The notes under the pieces are model-generated. The model was not told where the DNA came from, did not search any database, and saw only the letters and a list, made by a program, of their open reading frames with translations. A DNA stretch of 64,000 nt, taken from assembly GCA_963691815.1 (NCBI GenBank), contig OY829655.1:15620765-15684764 (forward strand), given 5' to 3'. This document shows positions 46,343-57,907 of this stretch, one piece after another. The translations under genes and the position numbers were made by a program. Numbering within the stretch: the first letter of the stretch is position 1; each line of letters starts with the position of its first letter. Source of the DNA: Echiichthys vipera. Lineage: Eukaryota; Chordata; Actinopteri; Perciformes; Trachinidae.

Positions 46343-49300
46343 TCAATAAACAATTTTCCAGTGCGTGGGCTGCTCACATTCTTTCTCAGTGTCCCCACAG
46401 AAACGATTGTATGTTGTTTTGGGATCAAAACCCAAGATCTCCCTCTCTTCGTGGATCCGGAAAGAGAAGGTGGACACTGACGTTCCTATGAAGAATCTGA
46501 AAAAAAATAAATAACAGAATTTAAAAAATGCAAAAGCAAACAGTGATGCAACATTACCGCACCTTGGAAAATGTGATCGACCATGTGATGTGCAGTCACC
46601 CTGGCTAGCTTTTCAAGTTTTAGCTATTTTACATTGGATTGTGAAACAGTGACAGGGCTGTTAAAATATCTGATATATTTGAGGTCAAAGTTCATTTTTT
46701 CCAAGTTGGCCACGGAGTTAAACACAGTAACTGGCATAGGGGCTGCAGCTATAGAATATTTTGTAATCAAGTATTCTACCGATTATTCCATTGATTAATT
46801 AAGTAATCGGATAACATTTTTTTTTTTTTTAAATAAATAGAACTATAATTTAGCATTTTTACCCACCATTACTAACAAATAATAAATTATGTCTGGGGTA
46901 AGTCTATTTGGTGTGGTAACCTAACACAGGGGTTGGTGTATGTTTGTGTTTGTGTGTGCATGTGTGCGTGAGGCAGAGTGAGGCGAGTGGGTGTAGGCAA
47001 TACGCTCTCGATTTACCACGAATAAGTTTAGTATTTAAACAATTCAAAGTGGTGCATAACATTCTATGTGACACACGTGTTTAATCTAACAGGTTTCAAA
47101 GACAAATAGATTTATTTAGAAAATTAATTAGCGATAGATATTATCAGAAAGAGCAACTCACTATCTTCCTTCCATTACCGTAACAACAAGCAACGTACAA
47201 AACGCGTCCGAAACATTTCCGGGCTGTTTCTTCACCCTCCGTTATCGCACCTACTGAAATCCGGATGTAGTGGTGTGCGTTCGCAAAAAAGGTCTGTGTG
47301 GAATAATGATCCCTGTGCTGAGCATGCCACATAACACTCAAGATAGCAATTAAACAAATCACCGGGGCAGAGATTTTGCCTCCAGGAATTTTGTCATCGA
47401 GTAACTCAAGTTATTGATTCAGCCCTAACTGGCATTAGTAATCACAGCTAAGAACTTACTAACTAACTAATTTACAAAAAAAGTCTTAAACATATCAAAT
47501 ATGTACAATCTTATTGTCAGATGACAATAAACTGAATCATTTACTGTTGATTAACCAATGAAAAAAAAAAACTACGAAAACTAATTTACCTGGCATGGGC
47601 ACATATCCACTGGTCAATGATGGCCACTCCTCCGTCTTTGAAGAGCTCCAGGTCCTCTGTGGACGGCTCATAACGCACCATGTCTGGCAACAACCTTTTC
47701 AGCTCCTTCAATTCTACAAAATGACAGAATAGAACAGGATTATCAAAGCATTTATAGTGACTATGATTTCTTTGATATAACTACTTACTATTATTACACT
47801 AAACTATATCATTATCTTAATGTAGCAATAGTTTGAAATGGTTTTTAAAAAATGTATTGGTATTTTAAATTTGAAAGAAAATAGTGGGATCAACCTTCAT
47901 AACACGATTTAATAAGCTGGAAAATACTAAAGCATTCGTGTGCACTGTGCCAGTGCGTCATTACCTTCCTCATCTGCGTCTGTCGCAACAAACACATTGT
48001 CGAGTTTATGCTTCTTCATCAAGCTGCGCATTTTTTTCACTGCACCCTTAAGGCTGGGTACATCCTCTCGGTGACCCCAGATAAAGTCCTTCCTGCGCAG
48101 GTGGACCCCCAGATATGGACCACCTTTAGCTGAGCCCAGTTTGGCCTGAGGAGGAGTTAAAGAAACAACAGACCAATTATTGCTCAAAACTTGATACCAA
48201 AAGGCTGAAATGAATGGTTGTTTTCAGAATCAAGTGGTCACAACGTCAACCAATAACAATCATCTAATGCGGACTAACTCATGCACATACATACAGATGA
48301 TTCAATGGTAATTCCTGGCCAAACTTTTACTGCAACTAAGATGCTCAATCGTCAGCTTTAACATTAACCAAAATAAATGATTTATTTCATACAACATTTT
48401 TTTATTTCCAATTGCTCAACACCACAAAGACATGTGACAGCAAACAGGTTCTCAGGTATTGAGAAGTAAAGGGTGTGATTGTCTGATCTGATTAGATGAT
48501 ATGATAAATTCAAAAATTCAAAACACTCAAATACGTAAGAGCCAGAACTTAAATGACAAATGCACTACCATTTTTAATTACTGGGTAATCTACTATACAT
48601 CTCTACAGCCTTAATGTACTAACTGTACAATAAAATAATCATGCCACAGTCGGATACGCTAACTCACTTTCATGCGAGTCCAATCCTCACTGTAAGTGGT
48701 TTGGTCTGTGCCATCTGTAGAGTTCAGGTACTTTGCTCTGAAGTCATCTCCTATGAGTCTCAGGTGCTTGGCAAAAACCATGCTGCGGCGGGTCTACATC
48801 AAACACAGACAATTGCAGTGAGTCTCACATTGGGTTACAGCTAAAAATATGCGAGCTCTAATACCCAACACCAGCATTACAAAAAGTTATGCTATTAGCC
48901 CATTACTCGACTTACATCCCAGTAATCCTTCCCAGAATAGTGATCATGGAGGAGTGTCTCTGCTCGGTCAAGCATGACTGATCTGCAAAATAGCGCAGTA
49001 CAAAACAAATGTATCCATGTCAATCTCCACTTTCTTTTCAAGGAATTATGCGTCATACTTTGGCTGTTTTATCAGGAGACTGATAACTTTGGACACATAT
49101 GATCACTTTTGTTTGTTGTCTTGGTCGTTTGTTAACTCACTTATTATCTAGTCATTTTGCTTAACTTCAGTAGCATTCATGGAAATAGTAGTGCTACTTA
49201 AGCCAGAAACCAATGATTTATGACTGGAAAATGAGCTGCTCCTTGTCATGCTGTAACTCAGGCAAAAAATTGAATGAGATATATTAATAATTATCATGCT

Positions 49301-51973
49301 GAATAGATCTGAATAAAACCACAAAATAGAAAAATCATCATTTATTTATCTGCCACGGACACATTTTACCAGACACTGAGGCTTGACAAATGTCAGCACA
49401 CTGTATGTGTAAAATATGTGCATTTGTTGCTAAATAGACTCACGTTACTGTGATGTTTTTCTGAAGAACTGGGGCCATGATGGAGGCATGGCCTTGAGCT
49501 GAGATACACGTTACATTTCGAGCTCTCGTCTCCTCGTAGCCCCAAAACCAGCCCCTTGGAAAATAAACGCACAAACAAGATAAATGAGATGGTTGATGAT
49601 GGATGGGAAGGAGAGAGATCTGCAGGAAGGTAGGTAGAGATGGATATCATTAATACTGATATAATGTGAATGTGATCCATCACTGTCTGTAGTGGCTCTG
49701 CTGAATTATTCTTCTATAATTACAATTCATTTTCTTTGGCATTAAAGCATAATAAATCTCTTTAATGTGGCGACAATTAAACAACAAAACAGATATGCTT
49801 CTGAGAGGAGGACATCATGACAACAAGGATGTATTGTAAAAGATTTGAAAAGTTTGCATGTTCTCCCCGTGTCTGCGTGGATTCTCTCCGTGTTCTCCGG
49901 CCTCCTCCCACAGTCCAAAGACATGTTAGGTTAACTGATTAACCCAACACTAAATTGCCCGTAGGATTGAATGTGAGTGTGAATAGTTGTCTCTGTTTGT
50001 CTCTATGTGCCCTGGGATAGACTGGCGTCCGGTCCAGGGTGTACCCCGCCTCACGCTAGATGTCAGCTGGGATCGGCTCCAGTCCCACGCGACCCCGTAA
50101 GGGACAAGCGGTTGAAAATGACTATGATGATGTAGCCACAGCGTAAATACTACACCTGTCAAACAGGATAAAACCCAAGTCTAGAAATAGTGAGAGACAG
50201 GATTTATCTTTTTAGACTTTGTGTTTCCAATAACAGGGTGTTGTCTGTTGTGCATTTTGCAGTTTTACCTGTAGTATCCTTGTTTATCTTTGGAATACAA
50301 CAACTTGTCAATGCACGGCCGCTCATCCACTTTTTCCTCCCATTTCCCATCAGTCCATCCCTCAGCGTAGTTTTGCAGTACCAGAACCTGGTCTATGAAG
50401 GGGCCTCCATTCTCTAGACCAAAGGGGAGGAACAAAATTGAGCTGAGGATTACTCTGTAAGCTTATTAAAAGTGGTGACTGTCCATTAGTATTGATCATA
50501 AAGTTATAAATCATAAATTACAGCAAGAAAATACTATTCATTTAGAAACCATATTCATATAATGAGGTTTTAAATGTAACTCTGGTCTTGATCACCAAAA
50601 TTAAAAGCTCACCAGCGATGAATTCTTCATACTCAATGACAGGCACATTGGCCTGCAGGCTAGTGAGGCTGAAGAACTCTCCCCACNNNNNNNNNNNNNN
50701 NNNNNNNNNNNNNNNNNNNNNNNNNNNNNNNNNNNNNNNNNNNNNNNNNNNNNNNNNNNNNNNNNNNNNNNNNNNNNNNNNNNNNNNNNNNNNNNNNNNN
50801 NNNNNNNNNNNNNNNNNNNNNNNNNNNNNNNNNNNNNNNNNNNNNNNNNNNNNNNNNNNNNNNNNNNNNNNNNNNNNNNNNNNNNNGATGCTGGATCAAT
50901 ATGCACAGAACAACAATGTTGCAAACCAATGCACATGCACAAGTATAACTACCAGTAAGTAATTCATACCAACTTACATTAACAATCATATTTGACAGTG
51001 AGACATACTTTTGAGACACATAGTATCACATCCCCTAAATAATATTAATTTATTTTATAAATTTAAACACTAATTTTGTACATCATTACTTGGTAGCTAC
51101 CATATTCGGTTTAGTGAAATAAATCCACCCTTAGAAAACACATAACCTAAAAGGGGAACACCATCTAAATATTTTATTTGCTCGTTTATCATTTTTGTAA
51201 TTACAATTATCTTAATGTCTTAATATCTTAATGTCATTTTGCGTGTTTCTTCTCAATGCGTTTAATGTTTTATGACCCTGTTGTTGAAATGTGCTGTCCA
51301 AATGAACAAATGAATGAGCTTTTACGTTACTGTGCTGACCCGATTATGATGTAAAGGGTGGAAAGTAAGAGATTGAGGTGCTGCTAATTCAACGATTTAT
51401 GCGCCGAAATTCACTACAACACAAAAGTGTTCTGCTAAATGTATTAATGGACAGGTCTAATAAGAGTGAGTGCTTCTAATACGAGATTAGTCATTAAACT
51501 GACATTTTTTTCAATGGAGTCAGGTACACTTCTAACGTTACCTCGCCAAGAACGCACACTTAACTGTCAAAAAACTAGAAAGACGTGCAGCATTAACGGG
51601 GCAAGGTGGGTTATTTGAAGCTGCGGTTACCGTAAAAATAAACATGACCATTATAGTTGAACATAACGTATAAGAGTAACAAATGGCGATAGTATAACTG
51701 CGTTAGCATCACTGTGTTAGCATCACAGCCTATGGTTAGCATCACAGCCTATGGTTAGCATTGAGCTAACAGTAAGGTAGCATGTCAGGCAACTCACCGT
51801 AGATCCCTAGCGGCAGCGATGGGTACAGTAGCCGTGTGGCTTGCACTGAAAACATTGTCGGCATCTACTGTTTCAAATACTGCAAAGGCGAGGGAAATAG
51901 ACAAACAAAATGAGGTAAACGAATAGACTGAAGCAAAGAATACCGCTGATATATGCACTGATTTGTGCGCCAT
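46343..51973 (-). CDS. pofut2: pofut2, GDP-fucose protein O-fucosyltransferase 2, interrupted by an assembly gap
   Basis: Exons found: 51798-51973 (start, signal peptide), [one exon missing], 50613-50686 (cut by the gap), 50269-50413, 49444-49554, 48916-48982, 48668-48793, 47965-48145, 47590-47713 and 46343-46496 (stop). The enzyme adds O-fucose to folded thrombospondin type 1 repeats in the ER. The N-terminus MAHKSVHISAVFFASVYSF is a signal peptide; this ATG has a better Kozak context than one 9 bp upstream. Recognised blocks are GGPFIDQVLVLQNYAEGW, VDERPCID, YYRGWFWGYEETR, GVHLRRKDFIWGHR (GDP-fucose-binding Arg), DVPSL, FVATDA, GVAIIDQWICAHARFFIG and the C-terminal THWKIVY. Human POFUT2 matches almost throughout. 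The missing exon should hold YLLYDVNPPEGFNLRRD with the catalytic Glu. Confidence 0.96.
49853..50125 (+). mobile_element. 5'-truncated copy of the same SINE in pofut2
   Basis: Begins at GTTTGCATGTTCTCCCCGTG without the tRNA-like head and follows the body of the copy at 8696-9020 to GGGACAAGCGG and an ATGA-like tail. The truncated 5' end is typical of retroposed copies. It lies in the intron between the pofut2 exons at 49444 and 50269, antisense to the gene. No clear target duplication is seen. Confidence 0.8.
50687..50886. other. assembly gap of 200 N inside pofut2
   Basis: A run of exactly 200 N, likely a placeholder of fixed length. On its low side the pofut2 exon starting at 50613 is cut in mid-codon after encoding GEFFSLTSLQANVP. 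The preceding exon, which should contain the GDP-fucose-binding start of the enzyme, is not visible between the gap and exon 1 at 51798. Both must lie in the gap, whose true length is therefore probably more than 200 bp. Confidence 0.98.
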
Positions 51974-52551
51974 ATTTCCCATGGAGAGCCACGCACTTCC
52001 GGAAGGGTTAAAAGCGTCTTTACAGTTGCCAAGCAACCAGTAGTAACATGCATGCTGGTGAATCTGAAATACTTAATTCCACATTAGTCAATGAACAAAC
52101 AATTAAACCCCAGCTCGATTTTCACTTGGGTTTATTTGCCTAATAACAGCCAAGAGACTCAATGAAACATACAAAATACCTGAAAATGAATTAAAGTTAA
52201 AACATAAGGTGAGAGGTTTTAGCTAATCTCATTAGACTTATTTGACAGACTTTTTGAAATTTCACAGTAAAAAAGCACTGATACAATGAATGATGGCTGA
52301 ATTTTATTTCACAACTTTGGTTTTAGGGCCCTTCTATTGTGCATACTGTCTAACCATTGTCACACTGTAGTGGCTTACTAGGACCACTTGAATAGGACTC
52401 AGCCATTGTTAATGTTACTGCATTACACTCACCTTCTCTCTTTCACATACTGTGTGACACACACGAACAAATAATAAGCTTCACCAAAACATCTACTATG
52501 ATCCTGTACGTGTCTGGATTTAGATTTCATCATTCTGCATGTTGAAGTCCA
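51974..52551. other. pofut2 upstream region
   Basis: About 0.6 kb between the pofut2 start codon and the left end of the Harbinger element. It should contain the pofut2 promoter, but no TATA box or clear GC box was recognised. Confidence 0.5.
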
Positions 52552-53142
52552 GGGGCCGTATTTATCAAGCTTCTTAGAATTAGAATAGAATAACTTTAAT
52601 GATCCCAGACTGGGAAATTCTTTTGTAGGTCATATCAAAGAGCCAATTCATCTCAATTCAACATACAACAAGTCGATCTATCTCATTACTCCTAAGAACT
52701 CTGCTAAGAGTTGACTAATGAGTAAAAAAATTCTTTGCTGAAAGCTGCACTTAAAAGTTATTTATCAAGCGTCTTACACTTTCAGCAAAGTGTAGGACTG
52801 AAGCTTAAGTGTCACTCTCAGAGCTGAATTACGACATTACTATGTGCCGTAAACGGAATTTTAGGTGACGTCATTTCTGTGTCCATAGAAATGACCTATC
52901 ACAGAAGGGAATCCCTTGTCTAAGAATAAAGAAATATCTTAGAAATATTGAAGTGGACAATGGGCGTGTATATTTTGATAATAATCTACAAAATAATACA
53001 AAACAAACAAACAATATTGGCAATGAATCAAAAATAAATGTTTCCTTTTCTTTCCAATTCATTAATTAGGCAACTCATTTGAAACTGGTGTGGGTGGCTC
53101 TATATATACACTAGCTCACTGCAGCCACATGCAGAAATCGAC

Positions 53143-53319
53143 ATGGAATCGAAAAGAAAACCAAACTGGCGAGAGGAGGAGACACTGTTGTTAGTAAAGC
53201 TAGTCGAGGTAAAGAAGCTCATCATTAAAGGCAAGTTCAGCCCGACGTTTACCATCCATGACAAAAAACAGGCATGGGAAGACATATCAATTCAACTAAA
53301 CGCCTCTCAAATCTTCAGC
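53143..53319 (+). pseudogene. Harbinger Myb/SANT-like accessory protein, 3' truncated
   Basis: The ORF opens MESKRKPNWREEETLLLVKL and continues with KFSPTFTIHDKKQAWEDI, a Myb/SANT-like trihelix with the spaced tryptophans (NW, AW) of Harbinger DNA-binding partner proteins. After about 58 residues the similarity stops and the frame runs into antisense transposase sequence. The accessory gene is therefore truncated by an internal deletion, although the frame stays open to 53577 by chance. Confidence 0.7.
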
Positions 53320-53936
53320 CATCGGTTAGGTGACAACCAGGTGGCCCAATGTGCCTCTCAGAAAGCTGCTTCAGACCACTTTCATTTAGTATCCGTGCAT
53401 CATGGGTGGTCTGCATCGAACACTACTTGCGTGTTGATGCTGTGGTACCTCTTCCTATTAGCAAACACTCTCGTCCACACTTGGAGCGATGATCCTTACA
53501 TGTGTACCATCGATTGCACCGACCACTCCAGGGAAGCCAGCTACCTGCATGAATGCAGTTTGCTTCTGCTGAATTAGCAGGGGTGTAGTTGAAAAGTCAA
53601 TGAAACGACAACGAGGTGAGGAGCAGTAAGGGCCATAATTGTTACCATAACAATTCTGCTAACTGATGGTTGTGATGGCCCCAAATCATCAGCGTTACAC
53701 TGTTGCATTTTCCCAGTGGCGAGATATCGAAGCATTGTGTTGACCTTTAGTTCTGCTGTGAAAGCTCTGCTGCCTGATGTTGCTGATGAGATGACGGCCC
53801 TTATTAAATCTGGGACAAAAATAATACCCGCTCTGTCTAAACGATACCGTTTGATCAGCTGCTCGTCATCAGACAAAGCCAGGACATCCTTCCGCTCCCT
53901 GGACGTTCTGGCACGTCTCTCTCGCCTCACTGCCAT
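53320..53936 (-). pseudogene. Harbinger (HARBI1-like) transposase remnant
   Basis: The minus strand reads MAVRRERRARTSRERK, LSDDEQLIKRYRLDRAGIIF, LKVNTMLRYLATGKMQ, DDLGPSQPSVSRIV and then, after missing sequence, FPGVVGAIDGTHVRIIAPS, which includes the first Asp of the DDE catalytic triad. A last fragment resembles the region after it (ILNESGLKQL). The order and motifs are those of HARBI1-type nucleases. Deletion and frame breaks remove most of the catalytic domain, so no active enzyme can be made. Confidence 0.75.
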
Positions 53937-54019
53937 CCCCTGCTGGCAACTCCTAACTACTTAGGACACCTGTGGGGGTCTCTTAAATATCTTGGAGAGT
54001 AGAAAGTTGATAAATAGCT

Positions 54020-54025
54020 TTTATT
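54020..54025 (-). terminator. candidate polyadenylation signal of dhdh inside the Harbinger element
   Basis: AATAAA on the minus strand about 108 bp beyond the dhdh stop codon. It lies inside the right end of the Harbinger element (52552-54113). If it is used, the transposon supplies the end of the dhdh messenger. The few bases between the stop codon and the element contain no hexamer. Confidence 0.4.
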
Positions 54026-54132
54026 CTCAAGTTTGAGAGTAGGACTACATTTTTCAAATCCTCAGGACTTAAGTGTAAAATTAAACTCTAAGACGCTTGA
54101 TAAATACAGCCCCGGATCTTACGTTGAAAGCA

Positions 54133-57100
54133 TCACTGTATGTTATCCTGGTCATATGTCACTCCCAGTTGTCTTCGGGCCTCATCTATAACTTCTGCTA
54201 ACAGGCTGGAGTGAGCCCACGGCATCCCTGGGCTCTCCTTCAGTCCTAGAGGGAAACGAGCAATCACATAAGATATCTTGGTCACGATCAGATTTTAAAA
54301 TCTTAAGTGTGGGATTTACACTTGGATATAACAAATGACTGAAATGTTAATAAATTAAACTGATCAGATCAATCAATATCAGATCATAACAATCCTAATG
54401 GCTCTTCTATTTGTATGCATTAGAGCATCTTACCTTTCAACAGACAGTGGCGGACCTCCTCAGCTTCATATCGTAGACCTGTGCTGTTGGTGAAGTTAAG
54501 TGGCATGCCAGCCTCTGGCAGAGGGAACTGTGTCTCTTTCCCACTCACCTCCAAGGTTGTGGGGCACCACATGTGGTTGGGGACCTGGTGTTGAAATCAG
54601 TCTCTTGTTACTCACCTTGCATAAAGTGTTAGAGCCATTCATACAAAGGATAAATGTTTGTATACATTCGTAGTTTATATTTAGCATGACGTTGTTTGCA
54701 GGTGACTGAGTTTTATGGATCATTTATTATGGACAAAGAGCCACAGCAGTAAACTTTTTCTTTTGACTAGTTAGCAGTGAAAGCAAGTAAATCAAGCTTC
54801 TTCTGTTCTCACCGATTGCCAAGTCTCTGTAAAATCCAACGAACAATCCAACTTACTAGACCTGATGGTTTAGTACAGGGGTGCCCAATCCTGCTCCTGG
54901 AGAGCTACTGCCCTGCATGTTTTAGGTTTCTCCCTCCTCCAACACACCTGAGTCTAATGATTATCAAACCTGTGACGGGCTTCAGCTACTTGATAACGAG
55001 CACACCTAAAACATGCAGGGCAGTAGCTCTCCAGGAGCAGGGTTGGGCACCCCTGGTTTAGTATATTCAACAGCTTATACTAAGTGGGCAATTTAAATGC
55101 AAACGGCATTAACTAAAAACACCAACAGAACAAAAAAGTCTATATGCTCGGCGGGCAGCAAAACTTTTGTTTAACGCAAAATGGACGTTGCCTCTACACC
55201 GAGATCCTTTCTCTCAATTGGATCCAATTGTACTCGCCTACGAGAGTCGCCACCTTGTCAGACTTTTCCTCTCCCTACTCTTCATTTCCTCTTACTAAAA
55301 AAGGGCATTGACGTGACGTTGGGGGTGGGAGATACGTCCATCTGACTGATGTATACCTCCAAGGCAAATTGAGGACCAGCAGCTAGCTGTCACTCAAGAG
55401 GCTGCCCCTGATTATCCATAAACTTCAACCTCCAATAAAAATAAAATCTAACCTGGAAGAAAAAAAAATCACCCCCTCAGTGTTGTCATTGAGATATGAC
55501 CTAAATATACAGACTAGAATGTTTTTTTTGTACCAGGCCTTAAATAGATTTAATAATGCTGTCAAAACAGACTGTTTAACATGGGGGTCAATAAGAAACT
55601 GCTCTAGTATGAAACCTGCCCCTAGTGGCAGTAGCCTTCCGTATTGGATCAACCAGGAAAATTGCTGTTGTTGGCACTTGGTTTAACTGTATTCGGAGCT
55701 CAATGCTAACATGACTATATTAATGTGAACGCTAGCCTACTTATAACTTTAACAGTAGCTAATACTATTATATTGTAATATTTGTGTTGTTTGGTCGTGC
55801 ATGGAGATGTTTCACTTTTCTTACTGCGTGCTCTTACCTTAATGGTGCCTTTGGTCCCCGTGATAACTGCATCACAGGTCAGCATCATGGTGATCGAACA
55901 AGTGCAAACGGCCAGTCTGTTTCCTGAAAACTTTAGGACCAAAACTGCCGTTCCATCAACACCTGTACAAAAGATATAGGGAGAGCTTTGATAACCCTGG
56001 AATCTTTGGTGCCTTGTAATCTATCTTAGTAAGTAGATGAACAGGTATTCAAACTGTAAATATTCAATCAAATAATATAAGTAGCCATTTACTAAAATAT
56101 TGGCTTTGTAAATTGACTTCCTTGAGACAATCACCTGTGTCTATGCAATGCCCTGTGGCTTGGATGGACTCAGGCCTCTCGCCATTAAAAACCATGAGGA
56201 TAAACTGCAGACAGTAGATGCCCAGGTCCAGCAGTGCTCCCCCTCCTAACTTCCTCTCAGCCAAGCGAGGAATATGGGTGAGTGGAGCCCCCAGATCAGC
56301 TCTCACCATCTGAACATCACCAACTTCACCTTGGCCCAGCAGTCTCCTTACCTCAAGGGATACCGGAAAGAAACGTGTCCATATTGCCTGAATGGACACA
56401 TGGAATGGGTTGAAAAGATGGTGAGAAGTACATATGATTTTAGTCTAAAAAAAAAAAAAAAGAGAGAGAAACAAAAATCCTTTAGTTTACCTCCATGAGA
56501 AAGACACTGTTGTCTTGGGCTGCAGAAATTAGTTCCTGCACCTCTTCTGAATTCATGGCCAGGGGCTTCTCAATCAGCACGTTCTTTTTGGACTTCATAA
56601 CGAGCTTGCCAGTGCTCAGGTGGTGAGGGTGGATGGTGCCGATGTACACCACATCTAGAGAGGAAGAGTGTGTTTAGAAACATTATTTAACACTTGACTA
56701 CTCCAAGTAGAGAATGTATGCCATGCAGAGACCGCTGGTGATTAGCTGTCTTGGAGCTGGTTGAGATTCAGTGACTGGCCTAAAGACATTTCAGTCGAGT
56801 AGAATTTTCGGATTAAATTTAGATCAAAACATTATGCCTTGCGCTGTCAGAAGAACCAACCGATGTCTGGATCGTTAGCCAACTCATCATAACTCCCATA
56901 TGCTCGAGGGATGTCGTGCTTTTTGGCAAATTCTTCAGCACGCTGCAGGTCCCTTGCTGCGACAGCCACTATCTGAGGATGAACACACAAATGAGATCTG
57001 TTGATTAATGAAATGCACCGGCCAGCAACTCTAGTTTATGAAATGATAAACAACAAAGCTGGAAAGATCACTTCACATTAACCCCAAACATATCTGTACT

Positions 57101-57907
57101 CACTGGCCAATTATGCTTAAAAAAGTACAGTGGGTGTGGTGTTTACACATAACACTGTTTAACTGCAGGTCGGAAGTGGTCCCTTGTATGGGAGGCACTG
57201 CTTGCAATGTTAAAAACCTGTTCAGTGGTTGGCTGACCTTGCTGTCAGCTACACAGAAATGACTTACCTAACTCAGTTAAGTCAGTTTTACAAAGATAGA
57301 CCTTGGCTTAGATCTAACTGCTAGTCAGACTTTAGATAGCTGTCTAAATTAACCGGCTTAAAATGGCCTTTTGTCCACAGTTAGCCTAGTGGCAACTTTT
57401 TAGAGTTAAAATACTCTAAAATGTACTCTAAAATGTTTAGACTAATCTAGCAGAAAAATGGCTGGCCGAACCACACCAGAACAAAATATATTTGTGAAAC
57501 CGGCCCTGATGTATTTGGGATGAAGGGCTTTGATCAAGCAACACTGGTGTTAGACTAATGGGAGCTGTTGATATCTGATATCGTTTGTGTGCAAGTGTGT
57601 TAATACGTTTAATTAATTAATTTCCACTTTTTTAGGCTAACCCATTGATGTAACCTTTTCCCATTAGTCCAAACCTATCAATTTAGAGATAAACGATGAC
57701 TTCCTGTGACGTAAGTTTCTCGCAGAGAACACAATACAAATGTGCACAATTTCCACTTTATGCCAGGCTCAGTATATATGGTGTACATAAACAGAAATAT
57801 ACGTCGTCAGAAGTTACCTCGTGGTCTTCGGGAGGCAGGGTCCGTAAAGCAACTGAGAAGTCGTGACTAATTTTGCCTGCACTGCATATTCCCCAGCGTG
57901 TTGCCAT
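54133..57907 (-). CDS. dhdh: dhdh, trans-1,2-dihydrobenzene-1,2-diol / D-xylose dehydrogenase
   Basis: Seven exons: 57818-57907, 56861-56972, 56491-56654, 56135-56387, 55838-55962, 54434-54584 and 54133-54245. They total 335 residues plus a stop, against 334 in human DHDH. It is a soluble Gfo/Idh/MocA-family oxidoreductase that uses NADP to oxidise dihydrodiols and D-xylose. Seen: N-terminal Rossmann start MATRWGICSAGKISHDF, VAVAARD, RAYGSYDELA, VYIGTIHPHH, the family hallmark EKP in LIEKPLAMN with its conserved Lys, then FLMEAIWTRFFP, GGGALLDLGIYCLQF, CSITMMLTCDAVITGTKG and a C-terminal TYDQDNIQ. The ATG context ACAATGG is good. The 3'UTR runs at once into a Harbinger transposon end. Intron 5 (55838 down to 54584) carries a hAT MITE. 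Confidence 0.96.
54876..55055. mobile_element. hAT-type MITE, 180 bp, in dhdh intron 5
   Basis: The ends are long inverted repeats of about 49 bp beginning CAGGGGTGCCCAA on the left and ending TTGGGCACCCCTG on the right. The 8-bp sequence GTTTAGTA is repeated perfectly on both sides (54868-54875 and 55056-55063). An 8-bp target duplication together with CAGGG-type ends is typical of hAT elements. There is no coding capacity. Near-perfect arms and the intact target duplication suggest recent insertion. Confidence 0.9.

Larger units (their letters stand above)
52552..54113. mobile_element. decayed PIF/Harbinger DNA transposon with both ends present
   Basis: The ends are inverted repeats of about 27 bp with two mismatches: GGGGCCGTATTTATCAAGC at 52552 and its counterpart GGGGCTGTATTTATCAAGC read inward from 54113 on the minus strand. 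Further copies of TTTATCAAGCGTCTTA lie near both ends, as expected for transposase binding sites. Inside are a Myb/SANT-like ORF on the plus strand and broken transposase pieces on the minus strand, facing each other; the two-gene content is the hallmark of Harbinger elements. A 3-bp target duplication could not be recognised. A short LINE- or SINE-tail-like piece is nested near 52577-52680. The element sits between pofut2 and dhdh. Confidence 0.85.

Noticed and set aside
50588..51019. ORFs spanning the run of N
   Set aside because: The frames are made of unknown codons; only the pofut2 exon part at 50613-50686 is real.
53320..53577. C-terminal half of the Myb-like plus-strand ORF as real protein
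   Set aside because: The other strand encodes the Harbinger transposase core (FPGVVGAIDGTHV), so the open plus frame is accidental.
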